Source: Aminipila butyrica
GTDB taxonomy: Bacteria > Bacillota > Clostridia > Peptostreptococcales > Anaerovoracaceae
NCBI RefSeq assembly: GCF_010669305.1
Contig: NZ_CP048649.1
Coordinates: 1,240,001 to 1,304,000, forward strand
DNA: 64,000 nucleotides
Reading direction: 5' to 3'
Shown here piece by piece: positions 1-9,214 of this stretch (position 1 is the stretch's first letter; each line of letters opens with the position of its first letter). The position numbers and the translations under genes are program-made. The notes beneath the pieces were generated by a model. The model did not search any database and was not told where the DNA came from. It saw nothing but the letters and a program-made list of their open reading frames with translations.

Positions 1-1670
1 CGAACATAAAGTAAACCAAAAATCGCCAGGGTACTCAACAAGGAAGCTGCGGCAATGCTCTGATAAAGATGAGTGAAAATGAAATCTGAAAGAAAGGCGT
101 TATCCTTGTGGAACAAGATATTTTCGTAGAAGATTTCATTGAAGGTATCCGCAGGCATATTGATTAAGGTCTTGTTGAGGATACTGAATAAAAGGTCACT
201 GCTGTCATTGGTGACGGCCAGAGCCAGTCCATAATTCAAATCGTAGGTGGCAAACAACCGCAGGTTATAGTAGCGGGCGTGAGATAAGAAGTAATCTGCA
301 CTGTAGGTAGAGGTAAAGGTGATATCGGCATCTCCGTGGTTTACTGCCTGGAGGCATTCTTCTAACGTGTCGTAATACACGTAATGGCTGTAGTCTTTTT
401 CCTTTTTTAGTTTTTCTGTCAGGTAGGAGCCTTTTTCTACGGCTACCGTCAGGTTCAAATCATTATAATTTTTTACAGTTCGGTTGTAGATGGCGCTGAC
501 TGGCAGGTCCAGGTAAGAAAGAGTCAGCTGCATTTGGTTGGATTCAGCCCACTGGTAGTCCGCCCCGAAAGCCGCAATAACCTGGGGCGCATTTTTCTGA
601 TTACTTTTCACCCTGCTGAGAGCATCCGCATAAGAGGTTGCAGGGATAAAAGAAAAGGAAAGACCTGTCTGCTTTTCTATGTATTTCAGCAAATCGGCAG
701 AAATGCCGTTGAAGGTTCCTGTTTTGTTGTCGTAGTACTCAAAAGGAGCAAGATTGGGATTGCAGGCTACCCGCACCACCGGGTTTTCTTGAATATAAGT
801 CAACTCTTGAGGCGAAAGCGCTACAGGAGAGTAAGGGGTTTCCTGAAAATATTTCGTTAACAGTTTTTTTGAAAAGAGCGGTCGATTCAACTCAATTTGC
901 TCTATAGCCGAGGATAAGGCATCTAACTTGTCCCCACTAGCTTTAGACATGGCAAAATAATAAGGAGACGGATTTAAGCGCGTCAGAACCCGCTGATCGG
1001 ACAGGGAGCGGAAGTTGTTGGCGTAGATACAGTCGATTTGGTGGGTTTGGGTTAGTGCCTCCTGGAGGTCATCCATGCTGTCGTAGGCTTTAAACGAATA
1101 GTTTTTAACACCATTTTCTTTTAGATAGCTTCGAATTTCTTCATCTCGGCTGCTGCCCCGCAAGGTGCCGATAACCGTTCCATCCAAAGAGGAAAAGTCG
1201 GAGATGGTATAGCTGGTATTGGTGGCACTGGTGCTCAAGCTGCTGTAATTGATGTTGTAGGGAAAGGTCGGGTACAGATAAATTTGAGAACGCTGGCTGG
1301 TCTTACACATGCTGCCAAGGATATCAATTTTACCTTGGGACAGCATGTCCAAGGCTTCGCTATAAGTCAACCGATGCTGTTTCGTGCCTTCTCCGGTATA
1401 GGAGATAAAATCATATTGCCAGCCAGTATATTTGGCTATTTCCATGAGATATTCGTAGCCGAACCCACCCAGAGAACCGTCTTCATTTATATCGTTGAAG
1501 CCGGACATTTCAAAAAATCCAACTCGGATTACTTGCTTAGAATCCTCTGGGGTAGTTGGAGCAGACGGGCGTAAATCCGTGTCGGCATAAGAAAGCCCTG
1601 ACTGACAAAAGAGAAGTACAGTCAGGACGATAATATATAAAACTCTTTTAATATGTAAAAATCCATTCAT
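1..1670 (-). CDS. Tandem solute-binding-domain membrane sensor, partial (C-terminus beyond the window)
   Basis: This minus-strand frame is open from an ATG at 1670 to the window edge, giving about 556 codons with no stop. It begins with a signal peptide (hydrophobic segment about residues 9-28, then SYADTD). Two consecutive bacterial extracellular solute-binding (SBP_bac_3) domains follow, at about 45-275 and 290-535. The second starts near VRVACNPNLAPFEYYDNKTG, the typical opening of the fold, and includes a GTFNGISADLLKYIE segment. A hydrophobic stretch begins near residue 538 and runs into the edge. This layout is known from receptors whose cytoplasmic part is a histidine kinase or a GGDEF/EAL module, but that output domain is outside the window. 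The likely role is sensing amino acids or similar solutes; ligand and output are unknown. Confidence 0.85.
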   Translation of the reverse strand, partial: MNGFLHIKRVLYIIVLTVLLFCQSGLSYADTDLRPSAPTTPEDSKQVIRVGFFEMSGFNDINEDGSLGGFGYEYLMEIAKYTGWQYDFISYTGEGTKQHRLTYSEALDMLSQGKIDILGSMCKTSQRSQIYLYPTFPYNINYSSLSTSATNTSYTISDFSSLDGTVIGTLRGSSRDEEIRSYLKENGVKNYSFKAYDSMDDLQEALTQTHQIDCIYANNFRSLSDQRVLTRLNPSPYYFAMSKASGDKLDALSSAIEQIELNRPLFSKKLLTKYFQETPYSPVALSPQELTYIQENPVVRVACNPNLAPFEYYDNKTGTFNGISADLLKYIEKQTGLSFSFIPATSYADALSRVKSNQKNAPQVIAAFGADYQWAESNQMQLTLSYLDLPVSAIYNRTVKNYNDLNLTVAVEKGSYLTEKLKKEKDYSHYVYYDTLEECLQAVNHGDADITFTSTYSADYFLSHARYYNLRLFATYDLNYGLALAVTNDSSDLLFSILNKTLINMPADTFNEIFYENILFHKDNAFLSDFIFTHLYQSIAAASLLSTLAIFGLLYV

Positions 1671-1866
1671 ATTAAATACCCGCTTAAGCGATGATTACAA
1701 ACCTTGCCACAGCTAAAACAAAGAGACTTGACAGCCGACTTGACACGGTAAAATACCCATTTTAATCCATTATATACGTTGAATAAATGAAAATCAATGG
1801 AAATTCTACCACAGTTTTGTAGGAAATAAAAAGTACAGACTTTTCAGATAACCAAAAGGAAAGCCC

Positions 1867-1895
1867 TTGACATTATTGCCCAAGTCCAATAAGGT
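1867..1895 (+). promoter_or_regulatory. Putative sigma-A promoter of the DUF3160 lipoprotein gene
   Basis: A perfect TTGACA (1867-1872) is followed after 17 bases by TAAGGT (1890-1895), 47 bases before the next start codon. The -10 box is a poor match, so the call rests on the -35 box, spacing and position. The rest of the divergent gap (1671-1866) is AT-rich and shows no other clear element. Confidence 0.4.
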
Positions 1896-1942
1896 AAAGA
1901 TACCAATACAAAAGGAGAAATCAAAGGGGAGGTTTAGAAAAT

Positions 1943-4093
1943 ATGAATAAAAAAAAGAGGACGAAAGCGAGCATTATGCTGGCAATTCTCTTGTTACTGA
2001 CCAGCTTTAGCAGCTGTCAGAATAAGGAAACAACAACGGATTTACCGGTTATTTCAGACAACGGATTTGCCGAATATCAGGAAGTGGCCGTGGATATTAA
2101 GCCCGCGGTAAAGGACTATCAGGTGGCTCAGGGGCTGAGCAATGTCACCAACCGAGAGCATTTTTCTTTTTCTGACGAAGCGCAAAAACTGTTAATTAAA
2201 AATGGCTTTGTGGTAGTACCTTATCCCGTGCGGGAATTTTTTACGACTTATGAATTAAACCGATATGACAATACACCAAATTTTATTACCACCGATGCGA
2301 TGCTGCATAATTATCACTTATACTTTAATTATCTTTTGAGAACCTTGGAAAAAGACAGTCTTCGGGGGGAACTGAATTCCCTCACCCAATCGATGTTAAC
2401 AAAAAGCCAGAGTCAGTATCAGGCGCTGAAAGAGACCGAGTGGGAAAATGCCGCTAAACGTAATGTGGCTTTTTTTGCGGTAGCAGCGAAGCTTCTGGAC
2501 CCTAAATCGGATATTCCCGCCCTTGTCAATGAAGAAGTGAAGCAAGAGTTGCAGCTGATTGTCGACCATCAGGAGAACTTTTATCCGTCTCCAGTGATGA
2601 ACATGGGGGATGCCGATGACGTGTTGACAGAGACTTTTAATGAAGATTACACCCAATATATTCCTAGGGGTCACTATGCAAAGTCCTATGAACTAAAAAC
2701 CTATTTTCAGGCCATGATGTGGTATGGACGTATGAACTTTCGGGTATCCAATGAAGACGAAACAAAATCAGCCGTGTTGATGGCTCGCCTGTTCGACCAG
2801 GACGATTATGGCCATTGGAATAACATTTATGAACCGACCAATTTCTTTGTAGGCCAGAGTGATGATTTAGGAATTAATCAATACACTTCGCTCTTACAGA
2901 AGGTATACGGAAAGAATCCTTCCTTGAAAGAAGTAACCGAGGAAGCTTCAAATTGGAAGGCACTGTTTGCCCAGATACAGAATCTGGATCCGCCGGCGAT
3001 TAACTCCATGCCGATATTTAATAAGGACATTCAACCAGACCGGGAAAAAACAATTAAAGGATTTCGGTTTATGGGCCAGCGTTTCACTTTAGATGCTTCC
3101 ATTTTTCAGAATCTAGTCTATCGCCAAGTGGAAGAGAACGCAGCAGGGGAACTCCGCATGTTGCCAAAGGCCCTGGATATTCCAGCGGCAATGGGCTCGC
3201 AAGAAGCCTATGACATCCTAAAAGATATGGGCGAGACATCATACAAAAACTATCCTGAAAATATGAAGAACATCCAGCAGAAAATGAAGGCCATGGAGGT
3301 AACCGATCGGACCCAGAATTTATATGGAGCCTGGCTTTACATGTTAACTCCTCTTACGGAGGAAAAGGGCAAAGGCTATCCTTCTTTCATGCAGAATCAA
3401 GCATGGAATCGCAAGCAGCTGGAAACATATATAAGCAGTTTTACAGAATTGAAACACGATACCGTTTTATATGCAAAACAGATTTATGCGGAAATGGGCG
3501 GAGGTGGAGAAGAACTGGACGACCGAGGGTATGTAGAACCAAATCCGGTTGTTTATGGTCGGCTGGCCGCTTTGACAAAGATGACTGCTGATGGATTGCA
3601 GAGCCGAGAATTACTGGATGAGCAAACCCGTGAAGGACTGAACGAGTTAGAAGAATTAGCCCTTCAACTGAAAACTATTTCGGAAAAAGAATTGGCGCAA
3701 AAACCTTTAAGTTCAGCTGAATACGATTTGATCCGCAGCTTCGGGGGACAACTAGAGCATTTTTGGTTAGAGGCTTTTAAGGACCAAGGAGTGGACAGTC
3801 CGTCAGCTGTTGGTGAAAACCCAGCCGCGTTGATTACAGATATCGCCACGGACCCGAATGGCTGGGTTTTAGAGGAAGGCACAGGCTTTGTCAATGATAT
3901 TTACGTGGTTGTGCCTGTGGAGGGTTCCTTACGGATTGCCAAAGGTGCCGTTTACTCTTATTATGAGTTCGCTTGGCCATCCAATGACCGTTTGACAGAT
4001 GCAAAATGGAAGGAAATGCTTGAAACCGAGGAAAATCCGGCGGCACCGGACTGGACGAAAAGCTATACTGCACCGATGATAACCTCCCCATGA
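1943..4093 (+). CDS. DUF3160 domain lipoprotein
   Basis: The 716-residue product has a type II signal peptide: a basic start, a hydrophobic run and a lipobox-like FSSC with the lipidated Cys at about residue 25. It should therefore be anchored on the outer face of the membrane. The remainder matches the DUF3160 family as I know it: ITTDAMLHNYHLYFNYLLRT near the start, YGRMNFR, MGGGGEELDDRGYVEPNP and a C-terminal VVVPVEGSLRIAKGAVYSYY segment. The family has no settled function. A strong Shine-Dalgarno (GGGGAGG) lies 10 bases before the ATG. The stop overlaps the next ATG (ATGA), so the two genes are translationally coupled. Confidence 0.85.
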   Translation: MNKKKRTKASIMLAILLLLTSFSSCQNKETTTDLPVISDNGFAEYQEVAVDIKPAVKDYQVAQGLSNVTNREHFSFSDEAQKLLIKNGFVVVPYPVREFFTTYELNRYDNTPNFITTDAMLHNYHLYFNYLLRTLEKDSLRGELNSLTQSMLTKSQSQYQALKETEWENAAKRNVAFFAVAAKLLDPKSDIPALVNEEVKQELQLIVDHQENFYPSPVMNMGDADDVLTETFNEDYTQYIPRGHYAKSYELKTYFQAMMWYGRMNFRVSNEDETKSAVLMARLFDQDDYGHWNNIYEPTNFFVGQSDDLGINQYTSLLQKVYGKNPSLKEVTEEASNWKALFAQIQNLDPPAINSMPIFNKDIQPDREKTIKGFRFMGQRFTLDASIFQNLVYRQVEENAAGELRMLPKALDIPAAMGSQEAYDILKDMGETSYKNYPENMKNIQQKMKAMEVTDRTQNLYGAWLYMLTPLTEEKGKGYPSFMQNQAWNRKQLETYISSFTELKHDTVLYAKQIYAEMGGGGEELDDRGYVEPNPVVYGRLAALTKMTADGLQSRELLDEQTREGLNELEELALQLKTISEKELAQKPLSSAEYDLIRSFGGQLEHFWLEAFKDQGVDSPSAVGENPAALITDIATDPNGWVLEEGTGFVNDIYVVVPVEGSLRIAKGAVYSYYEFAWPSNDRLTDAKWKEMLETEENPAAPDWTKSYTAPMITSP

Positions 4094-4683
4094 CAAGAAA
4101 AATGAGATGGGGAGCAGCAGGGGCCGGGCTGCTGCTCCTGCTCCTTTGGCTATGTTTTGGGCAACCAAAGAGTCCCAGTGTTCCGATTCAGGCACAAGGT
4201 GATTTGAATGGAAATGGCATACCGGAAAAGTATGTGCTGATAGATCAAACACTCCTTGTGATAGAAGGAAAACAAGAAATCTGGCAATCGCCCCAGGGGT
4301 ATCGGGTAGAAAGCTTTGCTTTAGCGGATGTGGATAACGACGGACAGCTAAATATCGTCATCAGCCTTTGGAAGAAAGGAAGCTTCGGAAAACTGCGCCC
4401 TTTTTGGCACAAGGGGGAAAATGATGAGTACAAGAATCACCTGTTTGTGTACAAGCTTCAAAATCATACCATAAAAGCGGTCTGGTGTTCGTCTAATCTA
4501 GATCGCCCGATTCTTGCTTTTGATGTTCGGGACGTAGATGGTGACGGGTTAAATGAACTGGTGGTGAAAGAAGGGCACTACAAAAAAATATGGGGGCAAA
4601 AATACACCGTGGATGAAGAGAAACCTGCACGGATCACCGTATGGCAGTGGCAGCAGTGGGGATTCTATTTAGAGGAGCCATAG
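4090..4683 (+). CDS. Membrane-anchored FG-GAP/VCBS-like repeat protein
   Basis: The 197-residue protein starts with one hydrophobic helix (about residues 8-25), acting as a signal anchor, followed by an extracytoplasmic part. Three Asp-rich, FG-GAP/VCBS-like loops are visible: DLNGNGIPEKY, DVDNDGQLNIVIS and DVDGDGLNELVV. These resemble the calcium-binding loops of beta-propeller repeats, though three repeats are too few for a full propeller. Its start codon overlaps the stop of the DUF3160 gene by four bases, which suggests co-production and perhaps a shared complex at the cell surface. Function is unknown. Confidence 0.7.
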   Translation: MTRKMRWGAAGAGLLLLLLWLCFGQPKSPSVPIQAQGDLNGNGIPEKYVLIDQTLLVIEGKQEIWQSPQGYRVESFALADVDNDGQLNIVISLWKKGSFGKLRPFWHKGENDEYKNHLFVYKLQNHTIKAVWCSSNLDRPILAFDVRDVDGDGLNELVVKEGHYKKIWGQKYTVDEEKPARITVWQWQQWGFYLEEP

Positions 4684-4744
4684 CTCTTGCTGGCGCTATA
4701 GGGGAAGCCTGTTTTATGGGGGAATATTACCTTGAATTTTTCCC

Positions 4745-4772
4745 TTGACAATCAGCTAAAATCGTATAAACT
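4745..4772 (+). promoter_or_regulatory. Putative promoter of the valS T-box leader
   Basis: TTGACA (4745-4750) lies 16 bases before TAAACT (4767-4772). An overlapping TATAAA at 4765-4770 would have a 14-base spacer. The position, just upstream of the T-box stem I sequence, suits a long leader transcript. Confidence 0.5.
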
Positions 4773-4789
4773 AATAAGAATAGAACAAC

Positions 4790-5055
4790 ATATGACAACG
4801 GTGGCAAAGAGGAGTAAAAGCCGTCCGCCCTCAGCTGAGCAGCAGGTCTGCCCGGCATCAGAGAAGGAGATCCTTAGGCTGGAAGATCTCAGGGGAAGCG
4901 GGTTTTGAAGGTTGCTTTGCGCATGGGCCCTTGGGGGCAGCATACACCCTTGCAGAACAAATGAGTGCTGTGCGCGTTGCGCATGGAACAAAGGTGGTAC
5001 CGCGGAAATTTTATCCGTCCTTTGGCTGATAGTGGCTTGAGGGCGGTTTTTTTGC
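4790..5055 (+). promoter_or_regulatory. T-box leader (tRNA-Val sensing) with intrinsic terminator
   Basis: The T-box core AAGGTGGTACCGCGG is at 4991-5005. The bulge bases TGGT (4995-4998) can pair with an NCCA end whose discriminator base is A, as expected for tRNA-Val. Upstream, AGAGGAGTA starts stem I, and the AGAGA (from 4860) and GGCTGGAAG (4877-4885) loops match the distal stem I elements. The 3' side of stem I reads TTTGAAGGTTGCTTTG, which places a GUU valine specifier at 4911-4913 (inference). A terminator stem CCGTCC (5015-5020) with GGGCGG (5041-5046) plus seven T follows. Uncharged tRNA-Val should stabilise the antiterminator and allow valS transcription. Confidence 0.93.
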
Positions 5056-5101
5056 GTTCATGCTGAGAAAAGCAGAACAGAGATAAAGGAGAAAAAAGTA
5101 T

Positions 5102-7807
5102 ATGGAAAAAAATCTGGCAAAGACTTATGATCCAAAGGATTTTGAAGACAGAATATATCAAGAATGGGAAGAAAAAAGAGCCTTTCACGCTGAGGTAGAT
5201 CCCAATAAGAAACCTTTCACTATTGTCATGCCCCCACCAAACATCACGGGGCAGCTGCACATGGGCCATGCGCTGGACCAGACTTTGCAGGACGTTTTAA
5301 CCCGCTGGAAGCGGATGCAGGGCTACAGCTCTCTCTGGCTGCCGGGTTCCGATCATGCTAGTATCGCCACGGAGGTGAAAGTGGTCGATAAGATTCGTAA
5401 AGAAGAAGGCAAGGAAAAGGAAGAGCTGGGACGGGAAGAATTTTTGCGCCGGGCTTGGGCTTGGAAGGAAGAGTATGGCGGACGGATTACAGAACAGTGC
5501 CGAAAGCTGGGAGATTCCTGCGATTGGGAACGGGAACGGTTCACCATGGACGAAGGCTGCAACAAGGCGGTGAAGGAGATGTTTGTCCGTCTGTACGAAA
5601 AGGGCTTAATCTACAGAGGCAACCGACTGATCAACTGGTGCCCGGAATGTGGTACCTCCCTGTCCGATGCGGAAGTTGAACACGAAGATAAGAACGGAAA
5701 ATACTGGTACTTTAGATATCCTGGAGCAGACGGCAGCGAAGGCATTGTTGTCGCTACCTCCAGACCGGAGACGATGTTTGCTGACGAAGCCATTGCCGTG
5801 CACCCTGACGATGAGCGGTACAAGCATCTGATTGGCACGAAAGTGCTTCTGCCGTTGGTAGGGAAAGAACTGCCGATTATTGCGGACCAGTATCCCGACC
5901 CAGAAAAGGGCACCGGTGCTGTAAAGATTACACCGGCTCACGACCCCAACGATTTTGAAGTGGGTCAGCGGCACGGACTGCCTCAGACTACCTGCATCAA
6001 CATGGACGCTACCATGGGAGAAACCGCAGGAAAGTATGCTGGCATGACGCGGTTTGAATGCAGAAAGGCCTGGGTAGCTGATTTGGAACAGGCAGGCTAC
6101 TTGGTAAAGACAGAGGAAAAGGTTATTCCTTCCGGGGAATGTTACCGCTGTAATACCATCATCGAGCCGATGCTGTCCGATCAGTGGTTTGTCAAGATGG
6201 AAGAGCTGGCTAAGCCGGCCATCGATGTGGCGAAAGACGGCAGACTGGAGCATGTGCCGGAGCGGTTTGAAAAGATTTACCTGCATTGGCTGGAGAATAT
6301 CCGGGATTGGTGCATTTCCAGACAGCTGTGGTGGGGACACCGGATACCGGCCTACTACTGTGACGACTGCGGCGAGCTGATGGTAGCCCGGACCGAGCCG
6401 GAAAAGTGCAGTAAGTGCGGAAGTACCAACCTGCGGCAGGATGAGGATGTGCTGGACACCTGGTTCTCTTCAGCGCTGTGGCCGTTTTCTACTCTGGGCT
6501 GGCCAGAGAAGACTCCAGAGATGGAATATTTTTATCCGACGGATGTGCTGGTGACTGGCTACGATATCATCTTCTTCTGGGTAGTGCGGATGGTCTTTTC
6601 AGCCCTGGAAGTGACGGGGGAATCGCCGTTTAAATACGTATACGTTCACGGTCTAGTGCGGGATGCAGAAGGCCGCAAGATGAGTAAATCCCTGGGCAAC
6701 GGCATCGACCCCCTGGAGATTATTGACCAGTACGGAGCAGATGCACTGCGGTTCATGCTGATGACTGGCATCACCCCGGGTAACGACATGCGCTTCAAAG
6801 AGGACAAGCTGGAATCTGCCAGAAACTTTGCGAATAAGCTGTGGAACGCTTCTCGATTTGTGATCATGAATTTGCAGGATGAAGAGGGCAACTTCAAGGC
6901 GATGGCTGAGGCCGGTCAAGGGCTGGACAAGCTGAATTTAAAGGACGAAGATAAGTGGATTCTGGCTCGGGTAAACGAGGCGGTTCAGTATGTGACTCAA
7001 TCCATGGACAAATTTGACTTATCCCTGGCAGGACAGCGGGTGTACGAGGTCATCTGGAATGAGTACTGTGACTGGTATATCGAGCTGGTAAAAGGCCGGT
7101 TATACGGAGACGATGAAGCAGATAAAAAAGTGGCTCGGTACGTATTAGTACGGGCACTGAAAGATATGCTGAAGCTTCTGCATCCGTTTATGCCGTTTAT
7201 TACAGAGGAAATCTGGAACTTCCTACCGAAAGAGGCGGACAAGGCTCAGGCAGCAGGCAATTCAGAGGGCTTCCTGATTAAGGAAAGCTGGCCGGTGTTT
7301 GACGATGGTCTGACCTTTGCAGCGGAAGTGGAAACCATGGAGCGAACCATGGAGGCCATCCGGGCAATCCGTAATATTCGGGCGGAGGCTGAAGCGGCTC
7401 CGAGCAGAAAGCTGCGGGCGGTTATTGTGGCAGAGGGAAAAGCCATGAAGCAGATTCAGGCTGGAGAACGGCATATCAAGGCGCTGGCTAACATTACCGA
7501 AATTCAGTTTACGGAAGATAAAAGTCAGGTGCCGGCGGAAGTTATGTCTGCTGTCATGGGGGCGGTAGAACTGTTTATCCCACTGGACGACCTGCTGGAT
7601 TACAAGGCCGAGTTTGAACGGCTGACCAAGGAAAAGGCCCGGCTGGAAGGGGAAGTGAAGCGAGTAGCGGGAAAGCTGAACAACCAGGGCTTTGTGGCGA
7701 AGGCACCGGAAAAGGTCATTCAGGAAGAGAAGGAAAAGCAGATTAAATATCAGGATATGCTGGAAAAGGTGACAGAGCGGTTGATTCTGGTAGAAAAGAA
7801 ACTGTAG
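5102..7807 (+). CDS. valS: Valyl-tRNA synthetase
   Basis: This cytoplasmic class I synthetase charges tRNA-Val with valine using ATP. The 901-residue product has the usual length. The HIGH signature appears as HMGH (residues 53-56, within PPPNITGQLHMGHAL), and KMSKS is near residue 525 in GRKMSKSLGNGIDP. Between them lies the editing domain, which hydrolyses mischarged Thr-tRNA. Cys pairs (CPECG, CDDCG, CSKCG) suggest bound zinc. The last 60 or so residues are the charged coiled-coil arm typical of ValRS. A GGAG ribosome site precedes the ATG. Expression is controlled by the T-box directly upstream. Confidence 0.98.
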   Translation: MEKNLAKTYDPKDFEDRIYQEWEEKRAFHAEVDPNKKPFTIVMPPPNITGQLHMGHALDQTLQDVLTRWKRMQGYSSLWLPGSDHASIATEVKVVDKIRKEEGKEKEELGREEFLRRAWAWKEEYGGRITEQCRKLGDSCDWERERFTMDEGCNKAVKEMFVRLYEKGLIYRGNRLINWCPECGTSLSDAEVEHEDKNGKYWYFRYPGADGSEGIVVATSRPETMFADEAIAVHPDDERYKHLIGTKVLLPLVGKELPIIADQYPDPEKGTGAVKITPAHDPNDFEVGQRHGLPQTTCINMDATMGETAGKYAGMTRFECRKAWVADLEQAGYLVKTEEKVIPSGECYRCNTIIEPMLSDQWFVKMEELAKPAIDVAKDGRLEHVPERFEKIYLHWLENIRDWCISRQLWWGHRIPAYYCDDCGELMVARTEPEKCSKCGSTNLRQDEDVLDTWFSSALWPFSTLGWPEKTPEMEYFYPTDVLVTGYDIIFFWVVRMVFSALEVTGESPFKYVYVHGLVRDAEGRKMSKSLGNGIDPLEIIDQYGADALRFMLMTGITPGNDMRFKEDKLESARNFANKLWNASRFVIMNLQDEEGNFKAMAEAGQGLDKLNLKDEDKWILARVNEAVQYVTQSMDKFDLSLAGQRVYEVIWNEYCDWYIELVKGRLYGDDEADKKVARYVLVRALKDMLKLLHPFMPFITEEIWNFLPKEADKAQAAGNSEGFLIKESWPVFDDGLTFAAEVETMERTMEAIRAIRNIRAEAEAAPSRKLRAVIVAEGKAMKQIQAGERHIKALANITEIQFTEDKSQVPAEVMSAVMGAVELFIPLDDLLDYKAEFERLTKEKARLEGEVKRVAGKLNNQGFVAKAPEKVIQEEKEKQIKYQDMLEKVTERLILVEKKL

Positions 7808-7877
7808 GCGAAGAGTGAACAGGTGCACCCTCATTAGGTTTTGCCTTTTGGGGGTGGCAGTTGGTGTGAGGGCATCC

Positions 7878-9176
7878 ATGAGCAGAGAAAATGCAATAGA
7901 AAAAATCAAAGAATTTGAACGCTTCGGCAGCAGGCTGGGGTTGGAACGGATGAGTGTCCTGATGGAGCGGTTAGGGAATCCCCAGAAGGACTTAAAATAT
8001 ATTCATGTGGCAGGCACCAACGGAAAAGGTTCCGTGTGCCGGTATCTGTATGAAGGACTACAGGGGAACGGTTACAAGGTGGGCTTATTCACCTCCCCAT
8101 TTTTACAGGTCTTCAATGAGCGGATTGAGTTTGATCATCAGTTGATTTCCGATGAAGACCTGGAACGGTGTACTGGTTTGGTACTGGAACAGGTAGAGGA
8201 AATGATGGCTAAAGGCCTGGATTCCCCTACGGAGTTTGAGGTAATTACAGCGGTAGCCTTTGTGTACTTTCACCTGAAAAAGGCAGATTTTGTGATTCTG
8301 GAAGTAGGCTTGGGGGGCCGAGGGGATTCCACCAATGTGATCGAAAAACCGTTGGCTTCTGTGATCACTTCTATTTCCTACGATCATATGGATCGGCTGG
8401 GAAATACCTTAGCGGAGATTGCCTCAGAGAAGGCAGGTATCATCAAAGAGGGTGTGCCGGTCATCATGAACGTGGACAGACGGGAAGCCGCCAAAGTGCT
8501 GGCCAAGGAAGCCTATGAGAAAAATTGTGTGCTGCATGATGTGAGCAAAATTAAATACGCCATTACAGAAAAGAGTATAGAAGGCTATTCCCTGGACACC
8601 AATATATATGGTACCGACTATGCGGAGGTTCAGATTTCCATGGCTGGAAAGCATCAGATGCAGAATGTACTGACGGCACTGGTGACCTTGGAGTTACTGC
8701 GGAAGGATTCTATTATTAAAGTAGAGCGCAGCAGACTGTATGCAGGCTTAAAAAAAGCCCGTCAGATGGGCAGATTTGAGGTCATGAAGGAGAATCCATA
8801 TGTTATAATAGATGGAGCACACAATGAGGACGGCGCGGCAGCCCTGAAAAAAACAGCAGAAGAATTGCTGCCAGATCAAAAAATTCTGTTTGTGACAGGG
8901 ATGCTGGGAGATAAGGATACGGAGAAGATTCTCGATCATTTCTGCCAGATTGCCGATGACTTCGTCGTGACGGAGCCGGATAACTCTCGAAAATACCCGG
9001 CAGTTCAGCTGGCGGAAGACTTGGAAAAGCGCGGGAAGCACTGTGTGGTTCTGGCGGATTCGGCAGAAGCTTGCAGATATGCCTTGGCTCATCGAGAAAA
9101 CTATGGAGCGGTAATCTTTGCAGGTTCTCTGTACCTGATTGGAGAAATCAGGGGACTGCTAAAAGATAAACTGTGA
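7878..9176 (+). CDS. folC: Folylpolyglutamate synthase / dihydrofolate synthase
   Basis: FolC adds glutamate to folates (and in many bacteria to dihydropteroate) with ATP, in the cytoplasm. The Mur-ligase type P-loop is visible as HVAGTNGKGSVCRYL near residue 38. Further family signs are TSPFLQVFNERI, DFVILEVGLGGRGDSTNVI, SYDHMDRLGNT and IIDGAHNEDGAAAL. I placed the start at ATG 7878 (432 residues) because GAGGG sits just before it. The frame also opens at GTG 7815, but that would add a 21-residue extension with no good ribosome site. It follows valS closely and may share its transcript. Confidence 0.95.
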   Translation: MSRENAIEKIKEFERFGSRLGLERMSVLMERLGNPQKDLKYIHVAGTNGKGSVCRYLYEGLQGNGYKVGLFTSPFLQVFNERIEFDHQLISDEDLERCTGLVLEQVEEMMAKGLDSPTEFEVITAVAFVYFHLKKADFVILEVGLGGRGDSTNVIEKPLASVITSISYDHMDRLGNTLAEIASEKAGIIKEGVPVIMNVDRREAAKVLAKEAYEKNCVLHDVSKIKYAITEKSIEGYSLDTNIYGTDYAEVQISMAGKHQMQNVLTALVTLELLRKDSIIKVERSRLYAGLKKARQMGRFEVMKENPYVIIDGAHNEDGAAALKKTAEELLPDQKILFVTGMLGDKDTEKILDHFCQIADDFVVTEPDNSRKYPAVQLAEDLEKRGKHCVVLADSAEACRYALAHRENYGAVIFAGSLYLIGEIRGLLKDKL

Positions 9177-9214
9177 TTAGAACATATCAAAGGGAATGAT
9201 TTTGGAGGTTGAAC

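Noticed and set aside
534..1574. Two plus-strand frames of 96-108 codons
   Set aside because: They lie antisense inside the long minus-strand sensor gene, which has a signal peptide and two recognisable domains; the plus frames show no family features.
4752..5269. Minus-strand frames across the valS leader
   Set aside because: They are antisense to the T-box and the start of valS; the T-box structure explains the sequence.
9209..9214. TTG start for the lipid kinase
   Set aside because: It touches the GGAGG ribosome site; ATG 9215 has proper spacing.
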